Shown in pieces: positions 22,809-31,475 of a stretch of DNA of 37,164 bases. The position numbers were made by a program, and so were the translations under genes. The stretch comes from Nitrospirota bacterium (GTDB lineage Bacteria > Nitrospirota > Thermodesulfovibrionia > Thermodesulfovibrionales > JdFR-88), in assembly GCA_021789215.1 (NCBI GenBank), contig JAJYJS010000001.1, forward strand, positions 26,429 through 63,592, read 5' to 3'. Below the pieces are notes generated by a model that was given only the letters and a program-made list of their open reading frames with translations, was not told the DNA's origin and made no database searches. Position 1 is the stretch's first letter, and every line of letters begins with the position of its first letter.

Positions 22809-24176
22809 TTATTTGACATCGCCAAGCTTGAAGAGCATGTTCTTCTGCTTCCTGCGCTTGTACCGCTGGGTTTCCTCCGGCACAAGGGCCTTCCTCTGCC
22901 CCTTCAGGAGCTGGGCGGTGCCGCCGTACTTGCCGTTGCCGTTTGCCTTCCTGCCCCTTTCAATCTGTGAATCGTCCGGGTTATAGTATTTTATTATCAT
23001 CCCTTCGTAATTCCTGAGGAGCACGTCCTTGTCCGTTACCGAGAGCAGGTAGAAGGGCTGGAGGGGTATCTTCCCGCCTCCGCCGGGGGCGTCGACCACG
23101 AAATTGGGGATTGTAAGCCCTCCCGTGTAGCCCCGCATCATCTCTATTATCTCTATGCCTTTCCAGATGCTCGTCCTGAAGTGCTCCACCCCCTTGACCG
23201 GGTCGCACTGATAAAGGTAATAGGGCCGCACCATTATGCGCTGGAGGGCGTGGCAAAGCTCTTTCATCACGTCAGGCGAATCGTTTATCCCCCTGAGCAG
23301 GACGGACTGGTTGGAGACGGGAATCCCCGCGCAGAGTATCCTGTCGCACGCCTCCTGCGCCTCCGGGGTGACCTCCCTCGGGTGGTTGAACTGGGTGTTG
23401 ACCCACAGGGGCCTGTGTTTCCTGAGCATCCTTACCAGCTCATCCGTTACGCGCATGGGCATCACGACGGGTATCCGTGTGCCTATCCTCAGCACCTCTA
23501 TGTGGGAGATGCGCCTCAGTTCGCCGAGGAACCAGTCCAGCAGTTCGAGGTTCATGGTGAGGGGGTCTCCGCCCGAGACGATCACCTCCCGCACCTCGGA
23601 GGTCGCCCGGACATATTCGATCATCCCCTGGAGTTCCTTCCTCGTCCTCACGGACTCGCCCTCGTGCCATGTCCGCTTCCGCGTGCAGTGGCGGCAGTAC
23701 ATGCTGCATGTGTTGGTGGCTATCGCCAGCACCCTGTCCGGGTACCTGTGCACAAGGCCCGGCACCTGCATGTCCTCTTCCTCCTCAAGCGGGTCCACGT
23801 CGCCCACCATCTGGAACTCAAGTTCCCGCAGGTCTGGTATGCACTGCTTCCTTATGGGGTCTTCCGGGTCAGACCAGTTTTTTACGAGCGAAAGGTAATA
23901 GGGTGTGACTGAGTAGTGGAATATCTCGATCAGCTTTTTGTATCTTGCCTTGTGGTAGGGTTTCAGGTCCAGGACACCGGAGAGCGCCTCCAGCGTCCGC
24001 AGCCTGTTTGCCATCTGCCAGCGCCAGTCGTTCCACTGCACATGGGTAATGCCCGGCCATAGCTTCTGAATGATGTCATCGCCCCTGAACAGCGTGCAGT
24101 CCGCCGGGGCGCCAGGCGCAATTGAGGGTTGACCTGGAGGTTCTTCCAGCTCTTTTGCCACACCGACTATTTCCAT
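22809..24176 (-). CDS. kamA: Lysine 2,3-aminomutase (radical SAM, PLP)
   Basis: 455 residues, ATG 24176 behind GAGGAGG. It converts L-alpha-lysine to L-beta-lysine with a [4Fe-4S] cluster, S-adenosylmethionine and PLP. The radical-SAM motif is CSMYCRHC (Cys157, Cys161, Cys164) within NTCSMYCRHCTRKR. The PLP lysine is Lys369 in VDAPGGGGKIP, and the substrate-amino contacts match Asp325 (YQCDPVKGVEHFRT) and Asp362. These sites separate true KAM from the shorter EF-P-modifying EpmB, and no epmA/efp gene is near. It is slightly longer than clostridial KAM, with a basic C-terminal tail (RRKQKNMLFKLGDVK). The downstream ligases and acetyltransferase suggest the product is conjugated rather than fermented. 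Confidence 0.95.
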   Translation of the reverse strand: MEIVGVAKELEEPPGQPSIAPGAPADCTLFRGDDIIQKLWPGITHVQWNDWRWQMANRLRTLEALSGVLDLKPYHKARYKKLIEIFHYSVTPYYLSLVKNWSDPEDPIRKQCIPDLRELEFQMVGDVDPLEEEEDMQVPGLVHRYPDRVLAIATNTCSMYCRHCTRKRTWHEGESVRTRKELQGMIEYVRATSEVREVIVSGGDPLTMNLELLDWFLGELRRISHIEVLRIGTRIPVVMPMRVTDELVRMLRKHRPLWVNTQFNHPREVTPEAQEACDRILCAGIPVSNQSVLLRGINDSPDVMKELCHALQRIMVRPYYLYQCDPVKGVEHFRTSIWKGIEIIEMMRGYTGGLTIPNFVVDAPGGGGKIPLQPFYLLSVTDKDVLLRNYEGMIIKYYNPDDSQIERGRKANGNGKYGGTAQLLKGQRKALVPEETQRYKRRKQKNMLFKLGDVK

Positions 24177-24227
24177 CTCTGCCTCCTCAGGTTTTATATG
24201 GGGTATTATAGCCCCTCGTATGCAATT

Positions 24228-24746
24228 TTAAAACAGTTTCCTGATAGTTTCCATGATTCCTGTCATGATGGCCGATGGCGATGGCGGGCACCCCCTGATG
24301 CGGCTGACTGCCGGCACAACTTTGTCCACTCCCCCGGTAACGGCATAGCTCCCCTTGAATACCCCTCCATCCGCGGCGCAGTCGCCGCAGGCGATGACTA
24401 TCTTCGGCTCCGGCATGGCCAGGTACGTCTTCTTCAGCGCGAGGGCCATGCTGAATGACGCCGGGCCGGTGACCAGAAGGATATCGGCATGCCTCGGAGA
24501 GGCGACGAAGTCAACCCCGAACCTCTGCACGTCGTATACGGGGTTGATGAGCGCCGTGCATTCCCACTCACAGGCGTTGCACGAACCCGCATCCACCTGC
24601 CTTATCCTCACGGAGCGCCCGAATACCCTGTCTATCTTCTTCCTCGCTTCTTCTATAAGCTCCGTCTCGCCGGCCGAAAGGGCGAGCGTCTCCAAAGGCC
24701 GGGCCTGTTTCTTATTTATTATGTTATAAAAAATCTTCTCAATCAT
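24228..24746 (-). CDS. hyfI: Hydrogenase-4-like small subunit (HyfI/NuoB-like, N2-type cluster)
   Basis: 172 residues from ATG 24746 (GAGGGG just upstream); a GTG at 24764 inside the previous gene is less likely. It is the NuoB/EchC-type subunit holding the proximal [4Fe-4S] cluster: GSCNACEWECTAL, then GPASFSMALALKKTYLAMPEPKIVIACGDCAADGG and RIRGCPPSP give the four expected cysteine ligands, so the cluster site is intact. The cysteine-rich ferredoxin subunits HyfA/HyfH are absent from the operon, so the electron donor must come from elsewhere. Last gene of the six-gene set; the start lies 7 bp after the large-subunit stop. Confidence 0.92.
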   Translation of the reverse strand: MIEKIFYNIINKKQARPLETLALSAGETELIEEARKKIDRVFGRSVRIRQVDAGSCNACEWECTALINPVYDVQRFGVDFVASPRHADILLVTGPASFSMALALKKTYLAMPEPKIVIACGDCAADGGVFKGSYAVTGGVDKVVPAVSRIRGCPPSPSAIMTGIMETIRKLF

Positions 24747-24753
24747 GAACCCC

Positions 24754-26310
24754 TCACATATCACAGCCTGAATAGGACAGGTTGAAGCTCTTGTTTATGA
24801 GCGGGAAGTCCGGTATTATGTTGCCCTGCACGGCAAAGGGCATCAGCGGCCAGTTGCAGAAGGAGGCCGCCCTGACCTTTACCCTGAGCGGTGAAAGACC
24901 GTCTTTCCCCGATTTCACGAAATAAAAGACCGAGCCTCTCGGCCCCTCGGCCCATCCAAGGGCTGAGCTTAAAGGCGGCACACCCGCGGACGGCCCCGCG
25001 TGGAGCGGCCCGGTGGAAAACCCCCTCGCCCTCTTCAGGATGGTCGTCATTATCGCAAGCGTGCACCCCACCTCGTCGGCCCTTATCATCATCCTCGTGT
25101 AAACGTCCCCCTTTGTGCGCATATAGGTCTCGAAGACGAGTTCGTCGTAGTACATGTAGGGGTGCGCCGTCCTCAGGTCGTCGTTTATGCCCGACGCCCT
25201 CGCGGCCACCCCCGTTGCCCCAAGGTTCCGGGCGATTTTGCCCGGCAGCAGGCCGGCGTTCTCAAGCCTCTCTATGTGAGATATGGCCCCGGCGATAAGC
25301 CCCATAAAGGACTTGTATTCTTCCTTTATCTTTCCGGCCTCGGCCAGTGTCTCCTCCGCGTTCTCAAGGACGTCCCTCGAAACACCGCCTATGTGGTTCA
25401 CGCCGCGCAGGTACCTGCTTCCCGTAAGCCTTTCATTGAGCCTCATTATCCTTTCTTTCAGCGAGGCGCCCCTCGCATATCCGATAGCAAATCCGGTGCC
25501 AGCGCACATGTTCCCGATGTCGCCGACGTGGTTATAAAGGCGCTCAAGCTCCAGAAGGAACGTCCTGGCCGCCCTCGCCCTGACCGGAAGCGTTATCCCC
25601 CTCATCCGCTCCACGGCGGAGCAGTAGGCGGTGGAGTGCGCGAACGCGGAGACCCCGGATATCCTTTCGGCCAGCGCCACCCCGTTTTCAAACCCTATCT
25701 GCTCGAAGTGCTTTTCAACCCCTTTATGGGTGTAGAAAAGGCGCGGGTCCAGGTAATAAACCGTCTCGCCCACGGCGCTGAACCTGAAGTGCCCCGGCTC
25801 TATGATGCCCGCGTGCACCGGGCCCACGGGGATTTCGCATATCCCTTCGCCCTTGACTTTCATATAGGGATAGGTGTCCGGCCTTTCAAGGTCTATCTTC
25901 TTCCTTATATCCTGAACACTCACGTCCCTCCTGAGGGGATAAATACCCTCCGGGTACATGCCGTGAAGGACAAGCCGCCGCGAATCCGGATGCCCTTCGG
26001 GGATGATGCCGAACATATCGGCAATCTCCCGCTCGTACCAGTGGGCGGCAGGGACATGGGGGGTCAGGCTCTTGTACCCGGGCCCGCGGCCGTTTTCCCG
26101 GATGGGGAGCCTCAGGATGTCAAAAACGTCCTCGCCCATGCCGGAAAAGACGGCGTAAACGTTGAAGCCCGCTCCGGTTTCCCTTTCGTCGGCGGCAAAC
26201 ATGAGCCGGAGCGCCTTCCGGCCCCCGTTCCTGCCGAAAAGCTCCACGCTCCTTCTTATGAACTCGTCTTCGCTCTCAACGGTCATATAAAGCTCGTTGC
26301 CAGGGTTCAT
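24754..26310 (-). CDS. hyfG: Hydrogenase-4-like large subunit, NuoC-NuoD fusion without Ni-Fe cysteines (Ehr type)
   Basis: 518 residues, ATG 26310 behind GGGAGGGG. Residues 1-135 are a NuoC/30-kDa-like domain (HWYEREIADMFGIIPEGHPDSRRLVLHGMYPEGIYPLRRD); from about 150 it is NuoD/hydrogenase large-subunit-like (VGPVHAGIIEPGHFRF, THKGVEKHFE). In true group-4 [NiFe] hydrogenases two CxxC pairs bind Ni-Fe. Here the first reads ERISGVSAFAHS (Ser218, Ser221) and the second NLSYSGCD near residues 510-517 where DPCxxC is expected, so the ligands are lost. There is also no cleavable C-terminal extension. This matches 'energy-converting hydrogenase related' complexes, which are not hydrogenases. The real substrate is unknown. 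Confidence 0.93.
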   Translation of the reverse strand: MNPGNELYMTVESEDEFIRRSVELFGRNGGRKALRLMFAADERETGAGFNVYAVFSGMGEDVFDILRLPIRENGRGPGYKSLTPHVPAAHWYEREIADMFGIIPEGHPDSRRLVLHGMYPEGIYPLRRDVSVQDIRKKIDLERPDTYPYMKVKGEGICEIPVGPVHAGIIEPGHFRFSAVGETVYYLDPRLFYTHKGVEKHFEQIGFENGVALAERISGVSAFAHSTAYCSAVERMRGITLPVRARAARTFLLELERLYNHVGDIGNMCAGTGFAIGYARGASLKERIMRLNERLTGSRYLRGVNHIGGVSRDVLENAEETLAEAGKIKEEYKSFMGLIAGAISHIERLENAGLLPGKIARNLGATGVAARASGINDDLRTAHPYMYYDELVFETYMRTKGDVYTRMMIRADEVGCTLAIMTTILKRARGFSTGPLHAGPSAGVPPLSSALGWAEGPRGSVFYFVKSGKDGLSPLRVKVRAASFCNWPLMPFAVQGNIIPDFPLINKSFNLSYSGCDM

Positions 26311-26314
26311 GTTT

Positions 26315-27790
26315 TTATCCCCTCCCTATGACGCCTATGGACAGGGAGATGATCCTGTCAAGGGAAGCGGGTATGTTCAATCCCAGAAACAGGAGCCCGG
26401 CCCCCAGGGAGACCATCACGAGGCTTGCGGGCCACCAGCGGGCCGGGGCCTTTGGTTTTCTTTCCGTCTTTGCCTCTTCGGGCGCCCCGTAGAACATCCC
26501 GCCAAACCCCTTGAGGAACCCGTAAAAGACGAGCATACCCGCCAGGAGGAACACGCCGAATATGTACCAGTGGCCTCCGTCCGCAAGCCCCCGGAACATC
26601 AGGAACTCGCTCAGGAACAGGTTGAAGGGCGGCATGCCGGTGAGCGCCATCAACCCCGCAAACCCCAGCACCCCCGTGAGGGGCAGCACCCTGAGCACTC
26701 CGCGCACGGCCCCCGTCTCCACGGAATGATATGTGGTGTTTATCCTTCCCGTGACGAAGAACATGAGCGGCTTGCCGATGGCGTGGTTCAATATGTGCAG
26801 GAGCGACGCGTAAAGCCCGTAGAACCCGCCTATCCCAAAGGAGAGCGAGATTATCCCCATGTGCTCTATGCTGCTGTATGCAAGGAGCCTCTTTGCGTTG
26901 CTCTGTATTAATATGAAGACGGCGGCGATGATGATGGAGCCAAGCCCGAAGAGCACCATTATGCCCTGCACGAAGGGATGGCCGCAGGTCTTGTCCGCTA
27001 TGACGGCAAACCTCATCACGCCGTAGAAGGCGCAGTTGAGCAGTATGCCCGAAAGCAGGGCGCTTATGGGCGTGGGGGCCTCGCTGTGCGCGTCGGGCAG
27101 CCAGTTGTGGACGGGCGCAAGCCCGGCCTTCGTCCCGTAGCCCACCATTATAAGGATGAACGCGAGCCTCACGGTGGCGGGGTTGAGCCTTGCCGCCATC
27201 CCGCCTAGCACCGTCCAGTTGAGGGTGCCCCCCGCCAGCTCCTGCACACCCGTGGAGGCATAATATAAGAGAAAGGTGCCAAGGAGGGCAAACGTAATGC
27301 CCACCGTGCAGAGGATGATATACTTCCATGCCGCCTCGATGGAGCGCGGACGCCTGTAAATGCCCACCAGAAGGGCCGATACAAGCGTTGTCGCCTCGAT
27401 GGCTATCCACAGGAGCGCCAGGTTGTTCATCACCGGCACAAGGAGCATGGTGAAGACGAACAGGTTGAACAGCAGGTAGTAGAACCGGAGGGTCCCCTGG
27501 GTGACAACGCCGCCGGCAAGCTCGTTCCTCATGTATTCGATGGAGTAAAGGGAGGCCGCAAGCGACAGCAGCGCGATTGCCATAATGATGTATGCCGAGA
27601 GGGCGTCCACATTGAGCACGCCGCCCGCCATCTCAAAGGAGCCCCCGCCAAGCGCCTGGCGCACAAGATTGAGCGCGCCGAGCGCCGCTGCCCCGCTTGA
27701 GGCCGCGGTGACGTATTCAAGCGCCTTCTGCTTTCTCACCAGAAGACATATAAGCGATGCGGCAAAAGGCGCCAGTATGAAATAGAGCAT
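26315..27790 (-). CDS. hyfF: Antiporter-like membrane subunit (HyfF/NuoN-MrpD family)
   Basis: 491 residues, at least 12 membrane helices. Family motifs: LLWIAIEATTLVSALLVGIYRRPRSIEAAWKYIILCTVGITFALLG with the conserved Glu of TM5, KAGLAPVHNWLPDAHSEAPTPISALLSGILLNCAFYGVMRF with the central Lys and the LPxAHxxAP motif, and AKRLLAYSSIEHMG. These residues form the proton channel in complex I-type antiporter subunits. It ends four bases before the large-subunit start, so the two are tightly coupled. With HyfB it gives the complex two antiporter-like modules. Confidence 0.94.
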   Translation of the reverse strand: MLYFILAPFAASLICLLVRKQKALEYVTAASSGAAALGALNLVRQALGGGSFEMAGGVLNVDALSAYIIMAIALLSLAASLYSIEYMRNELAGGVVTQGTLRFYYLLFNLFVFTMLLVPVMNNLALLWIAIEATTLVSALLVGIYRRPRSIEAAWKYIILCTVGITFALLGTFLLYYASTGVQELAGGTLNWTVLGGMAARLNPATVRLAFILIMVGYGTKAGLAPVHNWLPDAHSEAPTPISALLSGILLNCAFYGVMRFAVIADKTCGHPFVQGIMVLFGLGSIIIAAVFILIQSNAKRLLAYSSIEHMGIISLSFGIGGFYGLYASLLHILNHAIGKPLMFFVTGRINTTYHSVETGAVRGVLRVLPLTGVLGFAGLMALTGMPPFNLFLSEFLMFRGLADGGHWYIFGVFLLAGMLVFYGFLKGFGGMFYGAPEEAKTERKPKAPARWWPASLVMVSLGAGLLFLGLNIPASLDRIISLSIGVIGRG

Positions 27791-27799
27791 TTTCCCCTT

Positions 27800-28462
27800 C
27801 TATCCCTTCAAGCTGGTCAGTTTGTCCAGGTCCACGCTCACGAAGGCCTTTTTTATCTGGCTCAGGAACACGCCCAGGATCAACACGCCCATGAGCATGT
27901 CGAAAAGCACCCCGAGCTCTATGATGGTGGGCATCCCGAATGTGAGGGAAAACCCGGCAAGGAAGAGCCCGTTTTCCATGAAGAGAAGCCCCATCACCTG
28001 TGTGACGGCCTTCTTCCTCGTCATCATCACAAAAAGGCTTATGAGTATTATCGAGACCGATATCTTTAACACCGTCCTTGTGAGGCCGGCAACGAAGATG
28101 CCCTCGGAGAGCACCGAATACACGATTGTCACTATGGCGAATGAGGCCGCAAGCGACAGGGAGCTGCTTATATATGGCTCCACGTCGTGCGTGACCTTGA
28201 GCTGCCTGATGACCTTTCGCAGAAAATAGGGTATCAGTATGCACTTGCCCGCTATGGTGAAGAAGGCCGCGAGATAGAGGTGCGGGATGGAGAGGTATAT
28301 GGCCGTGGCCACCATCAGGAGCGCCAGCAGCGAGGAATTTATGATGTATGCCTTCAGGCAGGACTCTATGCGCTTGAGCGAGTTCATCGCTATGACGCTA
28401 AGCAGCATCCCGACCGCGATGAAGTCTATTATGGAAAAAATCTCTATCCACCTTTTAAGCAT
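27800..28462 (-). CDS. hyfE: Membrane subunit HyfE (NuoK-related)
   Basis: 220 residues with about six to seven hydrophobic helices (FSIIDFIAVGMLLSVIAMNS, SSLLALLMVATAIYLS, FFTIAGKCILIPYFLRKVI, LSLAASFAIVTIVYSVL, VLKISVSIILISLFVMMTRK, QVMGLLFMENGLFLAGFSLTFGMPTIIELGVLFDMLMGVLILGVFL). The last part contains the NuoK-like ENG...E pattern with the membrane-embedded Glu used in proton transfer. Size and position between HyfC and HyfF match HyfE of hydrogenase 4. The start lies 26 bp after the HyfC stop. Confidence 0.9.
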   Translation of the reverse strand: MLKRWIEIFSIIDFIAVGMLLSVIAMNSLKRIESCLKAYIINSSLLALLMVATAIYLSIPHLYLAAFFTIAGKCILIPYFLRKVIRQLKVTHDVEPYISSSLSLAASFAIVTIVYSVLSEGIFVAGLTRTVLKISVSIILISLFVMMTRKKAVTQVMGLLFMENGLFLAGFSLTFGMPTIIELGVLFDMLMGVLILGVFLSQIKKAFVSVDLDKLTSLKG

Positions 28463-28488
28463 TTTTTCCTATTTCCCTTTTTTATCCC

Positions 28489-29400
28489 TTATCCAAGCAT
28501 TATCACGGTTATTATCGAAAGGAGCGACAGGACAAACGCCCCGCCAAGGAGCGAGGGGAGCTGGAAAAACCTGAGCTTCGCCCTCGAAGACTCCGCAACC
28601 GCCATGGCAGCGGCAAGGAAAAGCAGCTTCAGCGCGTAATAGAGGGGCGAGAGCGCCGCGAAGCCGTGGCCGCCCCCGGCTATGCCGTATGAGAAAAAGA
28701 GGTCTATGGCCACTGTGAACAAGAGCATCTGTTTCATGTAATGGGCCCATTCCATGAGCGCGAGGTAACGCCCGGAATACTCCAGGAGCATCCCCTCGTG
28801 TATCATCGTAAGCTCAAGGTGGGTGTCGGGGTTGTCCACCGGTATCCTGCCGGTCTCCGCTATGAGGGCCACGAAGAAGGCCGCAAGCGCAAGCACGTGG
28901 GCCGGGGAATGGAATATATCCACCGAGAGGGCGAGCTTCGAAAGGCTCGTGGACCCGCCGGCAATCGCGGTGGAAAAGATGGCGAGCATCATCATGGGCT
29001 CCACCAGTATCGCCACCGTGGCCTCCCTGCTTGAGCCCTCGCCCCCGAAGGCCGTCCCCGCGTCCAGCCCCGCCAGGACCATGAAGAACCTGCCGAGCGC
29101 CAGCGTGTAGAGCAGGGCTATTATGTCCCCCATGCCGAATATTGTGCCTTTGACGCTTATCACAGGCACCATCATCGAGGCGGCAAGCACTGAGAGGAAC
29201 GTTATGAAGGGGGCCGCGTGGAACACCCATGAGGCCGTCTTCGATATGACCATGTCCTTCCTGAAAAGCCTCACCAGGTCCCAGTAAGGCTGGAGCACTC
29301 CGGCCCCGACCCTCCCCTGCGACCAGGCCTTTATCTTCTTGATTATGCCCTGGAGGAGCGGCGAAAAAAGCAGGATTATCAGGAATTGCAGGTCCAGCAT
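28489..29400 (-). CDS. hyfC: Membrane subunit HyfC/HycD (NuoH-like)
   Basis: 303 residues, about eight helices. NuoH/EchB-type features: the N-terminal LLFSPLLQGIIKKIKAWSQGRVGAGVLQPYWDLVRLFRKD, which contacts the quinone- or cluster-facing cavity, and FFVALIAETGRIPVDNPDTHLELTMIHEGMLLEYSGRYLALMEWA with the conserved acidic patch. This subunit joins the soluble redox arm to the proton-translocating arm. All hallmark acidic residues of the family look present, so coupling to ion transport is likely kept even though the Ni-Fe site is lost. Confidence 0.93.
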   Translation of the reverse strand: MLDLQFLIILLFSPLLQGIIKKIKAWSQGRVGAGVLQPYWDLVRLFRKDMVISKTASWVFHAAPFITFLSVLAASMMVPVISVKGTIFGMGDIIALLYTLALGRFFMVLAGLDAGTAFGGEGSSREATVAILVEPMMMLAIFSTAIAGGSTSLSKLALSVDIFHSPAHVLALAAFFVALIAETGRIPVDNPDTHLELTMIHEGMLLEYSGRYLALMEWAHYMKQMLLFTVAIDLFFSYGIAGGGHGFAALSPLYYALKLLFLAAAMAVAESSRAKLRFFQLPSLLGGAFVLSLLSIITVIMLG

Positions 29401-29407
29401 CTTCTCC

Positions 29408-31414
29408 CTATCCCCATATGAGCAGCAAGGTTATGAGCGTTATCATTATGTAGCCCAGATAGAGGTGCAGGCTCCCGGACTGGAGGTGCCTTATCTTGTG
29501 GGCCGTCCAGTGGACGGCGGAAAGGAGCGGCCTGTATATGTAGGACTCTATGAACGGCGTTATGTCGGAGCGGTAGGTTATCTCCCTGGCGAAGAAAGGT
29601 TTTTGCCGGTAGGATATCCTTATCTCCCTCCGTGGAAGGTATATCGACTTGAATATCACCCTCACGGGCTTTGTGAACGCCGTGGCCGTGTACTGCATCC
29701 GGGGCGTCAGGGCCCTGATGCCGCAGTCCCAGGAGTCCGCATATACGGTTTTTTTACTCGCACCCGCCGTTTTTATGAGCACAAACACGATGAGGAACCC
29801 AAGGAGCATCGCGGACAAAATGGCCGCGGGCCAGAAGCCCGAAAACCCTCCCGCAATGGAAACCGGCGCAAGGCTGAATGACAGGGGGCTTACCGCGGAA
29901 AGTCCGCCAAGGGGTATCCGGCTTATGAGCCCAAGCAGCAGGCCGGGATAAACGCCAAGCAGCAGGCAAAGGAGGGCAAGCGCACCCATCGCGGCCGTCA
30001 TCGGGAACCCCGCCTCTTTCGCGTGTTCCGCCCTCTCGTGCCTGGGCATCCCGAGGAAGGAGATGCCGAAGGCCTTTATGAAGGCGGCGGCGGCAAACGC
30101 CCCCGTTAAGGCCAGCGCCGCCCCGCCCAGGAGCGATATCACCTTCGAATAGGCGGCGGGCGTCTGGCTGCCAAGCACAAGCGACTGGAACGTGAGCCAT
30201 TCGCTCACAAACCCGTTAAAGGGCGGGAGCGCACAGATGGAGACCGCGCCTACGAGGAAGAAAAGCCCCGTCCATGGCATCTTCTTCAAAAGCCCGCCCA
30301 TCTCCTCCATGTTCTTTGAGTGGACCGCGTGCATGACTGAGCCCGCGCCCATGAAGAGCATGCCCTTGAAGACCGCGTGGTTCATGGCATGGCAGAGGCA
30401 GGCGGCAAGGGCTATCCCGGCCAGGGCAGGCAGGTGAAAGGAATAGAACATTATGGAGGCCCCGAACCCAAGGAGCATTATGCCAATGTTTTCCACGCTG
30501 GAATAGGCCAGGAGCCTTTTTATGTCCCGCGCCATGAGCGCGTAGAGGATGCCCATCACGCTGGACACGCCTCCAGCCACAAGCGCCAGTATGCCCCACC
30601 ATGCGACATTTCCGCCGAGCACGCCGATGCCCATCATTATCATCCCATAGAGCCCGGCCTTTATCATCACCCCGGACATGAGGGCGGAGACGTTGGAGGG
30701 CGCGGCCGGATGGGCCCTGGGCAGCCATATGTGCAGAGGCACAATGCCAGCCTTCATCCCGAACCCTATGAAGGAGAGCACGAAGAGGAGCGACCTCACC
30801 CATTCGGGCCTTGCGGCAAGCCCCGCCCTGATGCCCTGGAAATCGAGGCTCCCTGTCAGCGCATAGCCCGCCATGAAGGCCGCTATTATGAAGGCCGTCC
30901 CTATGTGCGTCATTGTGGCGTAGGTGATCCCCGCGGCCTGGGCCTCCTCGTCCCTGGTGTCGGAGACGACCAGGAAGAAAGAGAGCAGGGACATGGCCTC
31001 CCACGCGACAAGGAAGGCGACGATGTTTGAGGAAAAGAAGACGGCGTAGAGGCTCAGGAGGAAAAGACCATAGAATATGCCCTGGAAGCGCGGCCCCTCC
31101 GCGCCCTTCATGTATCCTATCGAATATACCGAAACCGCCGCCCCAAGCACGGACAGGAGCAGACTGAAATACCCTGAAAGCGGGTTGCCCTGGAATGCCA
31201 GCTCCAGGAAACCCGAAACCGGGAAAACATAAACCGGAGACGGCTGCGCGGACGGCATTATCAGGCCCAGGCTGTAAAGGCCCGCCAATACGGAGCCCGC
31301 CGCGAACAGGCCGTAGAGCATGTTCAGCCAGCGCCCCGGCGCTATGGAGAACAATACCGTCCCCGCTATGAAAAGACCAATGCCCGAAAGCAAAAACAAA
31401 TTACCCGGTTCCAA
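29408..31414 (-). CDS. hyfB: Antiporter-like membrane subunit (HyfB/NuoL-like)
   Basis: 668 residues; TTG start at 31414 (MEPGNLFLLSGIG) with AGAGG about ten bases upstream. About 15 helices with NuoL/HyfB motifs: VAFLVAWEAMSLLSFFLVVSDTRDEEAQAAGITYATMTHIG (TM5 Glu), FGMKAGIVPLHIWLPRAHPAAPSNVSALMSGVMIKAGLYGMIMM (central Lys, LPRAHPAAPS) and DIKRLLAYSSVENIGIMLLGFG. The C-terminal third (RNA-like basic loop RREIRISYRQKPFFAREITYRSD then final helices) is the lateral-helix region typical of HyfB. It is the first subunit gene, 61 bp after the sigma-54 activator gene on the same strand. No clear sigma-54 promoter lies in that gap, so the operon may start before the regulator. Confidence 0.94.
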   Translation of the reverse strand: MEPGNLFLLSGIGLFIAGTVLFSIAPGRWLNMLYGLFAAGSVLAGLYSLGLIMPSAQPSPVYVFPVSGFLELAFQGNPLSGYFSLLLSVLGAAVSVYSIGYMKGAEGPRFQGIFYGLFLLSLYAVFFSSNIVAFLVAWEAMSLLSFFLVVSDTRDEEAQAAGITYATMTHIGTAFIIAAFMAGYALTGSLDFQGIRAGLAARPEWVRSLLFVLSFIGFGMKAGIVPLHIWLPRAHPAAPSNVSALMSGVMIKAGLYGMIMMGIGVLGGNVAWWGILALVAGGVSSVMGILYALMARDIKRLLAYSSVENIGIMLLGFGASIMFYSFHLPALAGIALAACLCHAMNHAVFKGMLFMGAGSVMHAVHSKNMEEMGGLLKKMPWTGLFFLVGAVSICALPPFNGFVSEWLTFQSLVLGSQTPAAYSKVISLLGGAALALTGAFAAAAFIKAFGISFLGMPRHERAEHAKEAGFPMTAAMGALALLCLLLGVYPGLLLGLISRIPLGGLSAVSPLSFSLAPVSIAGGFSGFWPAAILSAMLLGFLIVFVLIKTAGASKKTVYADSWDCGIRALTPRMQYTATAFTKPVRVIFKSIYLPRREIRISYRQKPFFAREITYRSDITPFIESYIYRPLLSAVHWTAHKIRHLQSGSLHLYLGYIMITLITLLLIWG

Positions 31415-31475
31415 GACAAAAAACCTCTACTTTATCCCAACCCAAAAAAGGTTTTTTTAAATTCAGGACTAAGCG

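Noticed and set aside
22809-24176. EpmB (EF-P beta-lysylation) instead of lysine 2,3-aminomutase
   Set aside because: The protein is about 110 residues longer than EpmB, keeps the KAM substrate Asp residues, and neither epmA nor efp is nearby.
24754-26310. Calling the large subunit an active [NiFe] hydrogenase
   Set aside because: Both cysteine pairs that bind Ni-Fe are replaced and the C-terminal maturation tail is absent.
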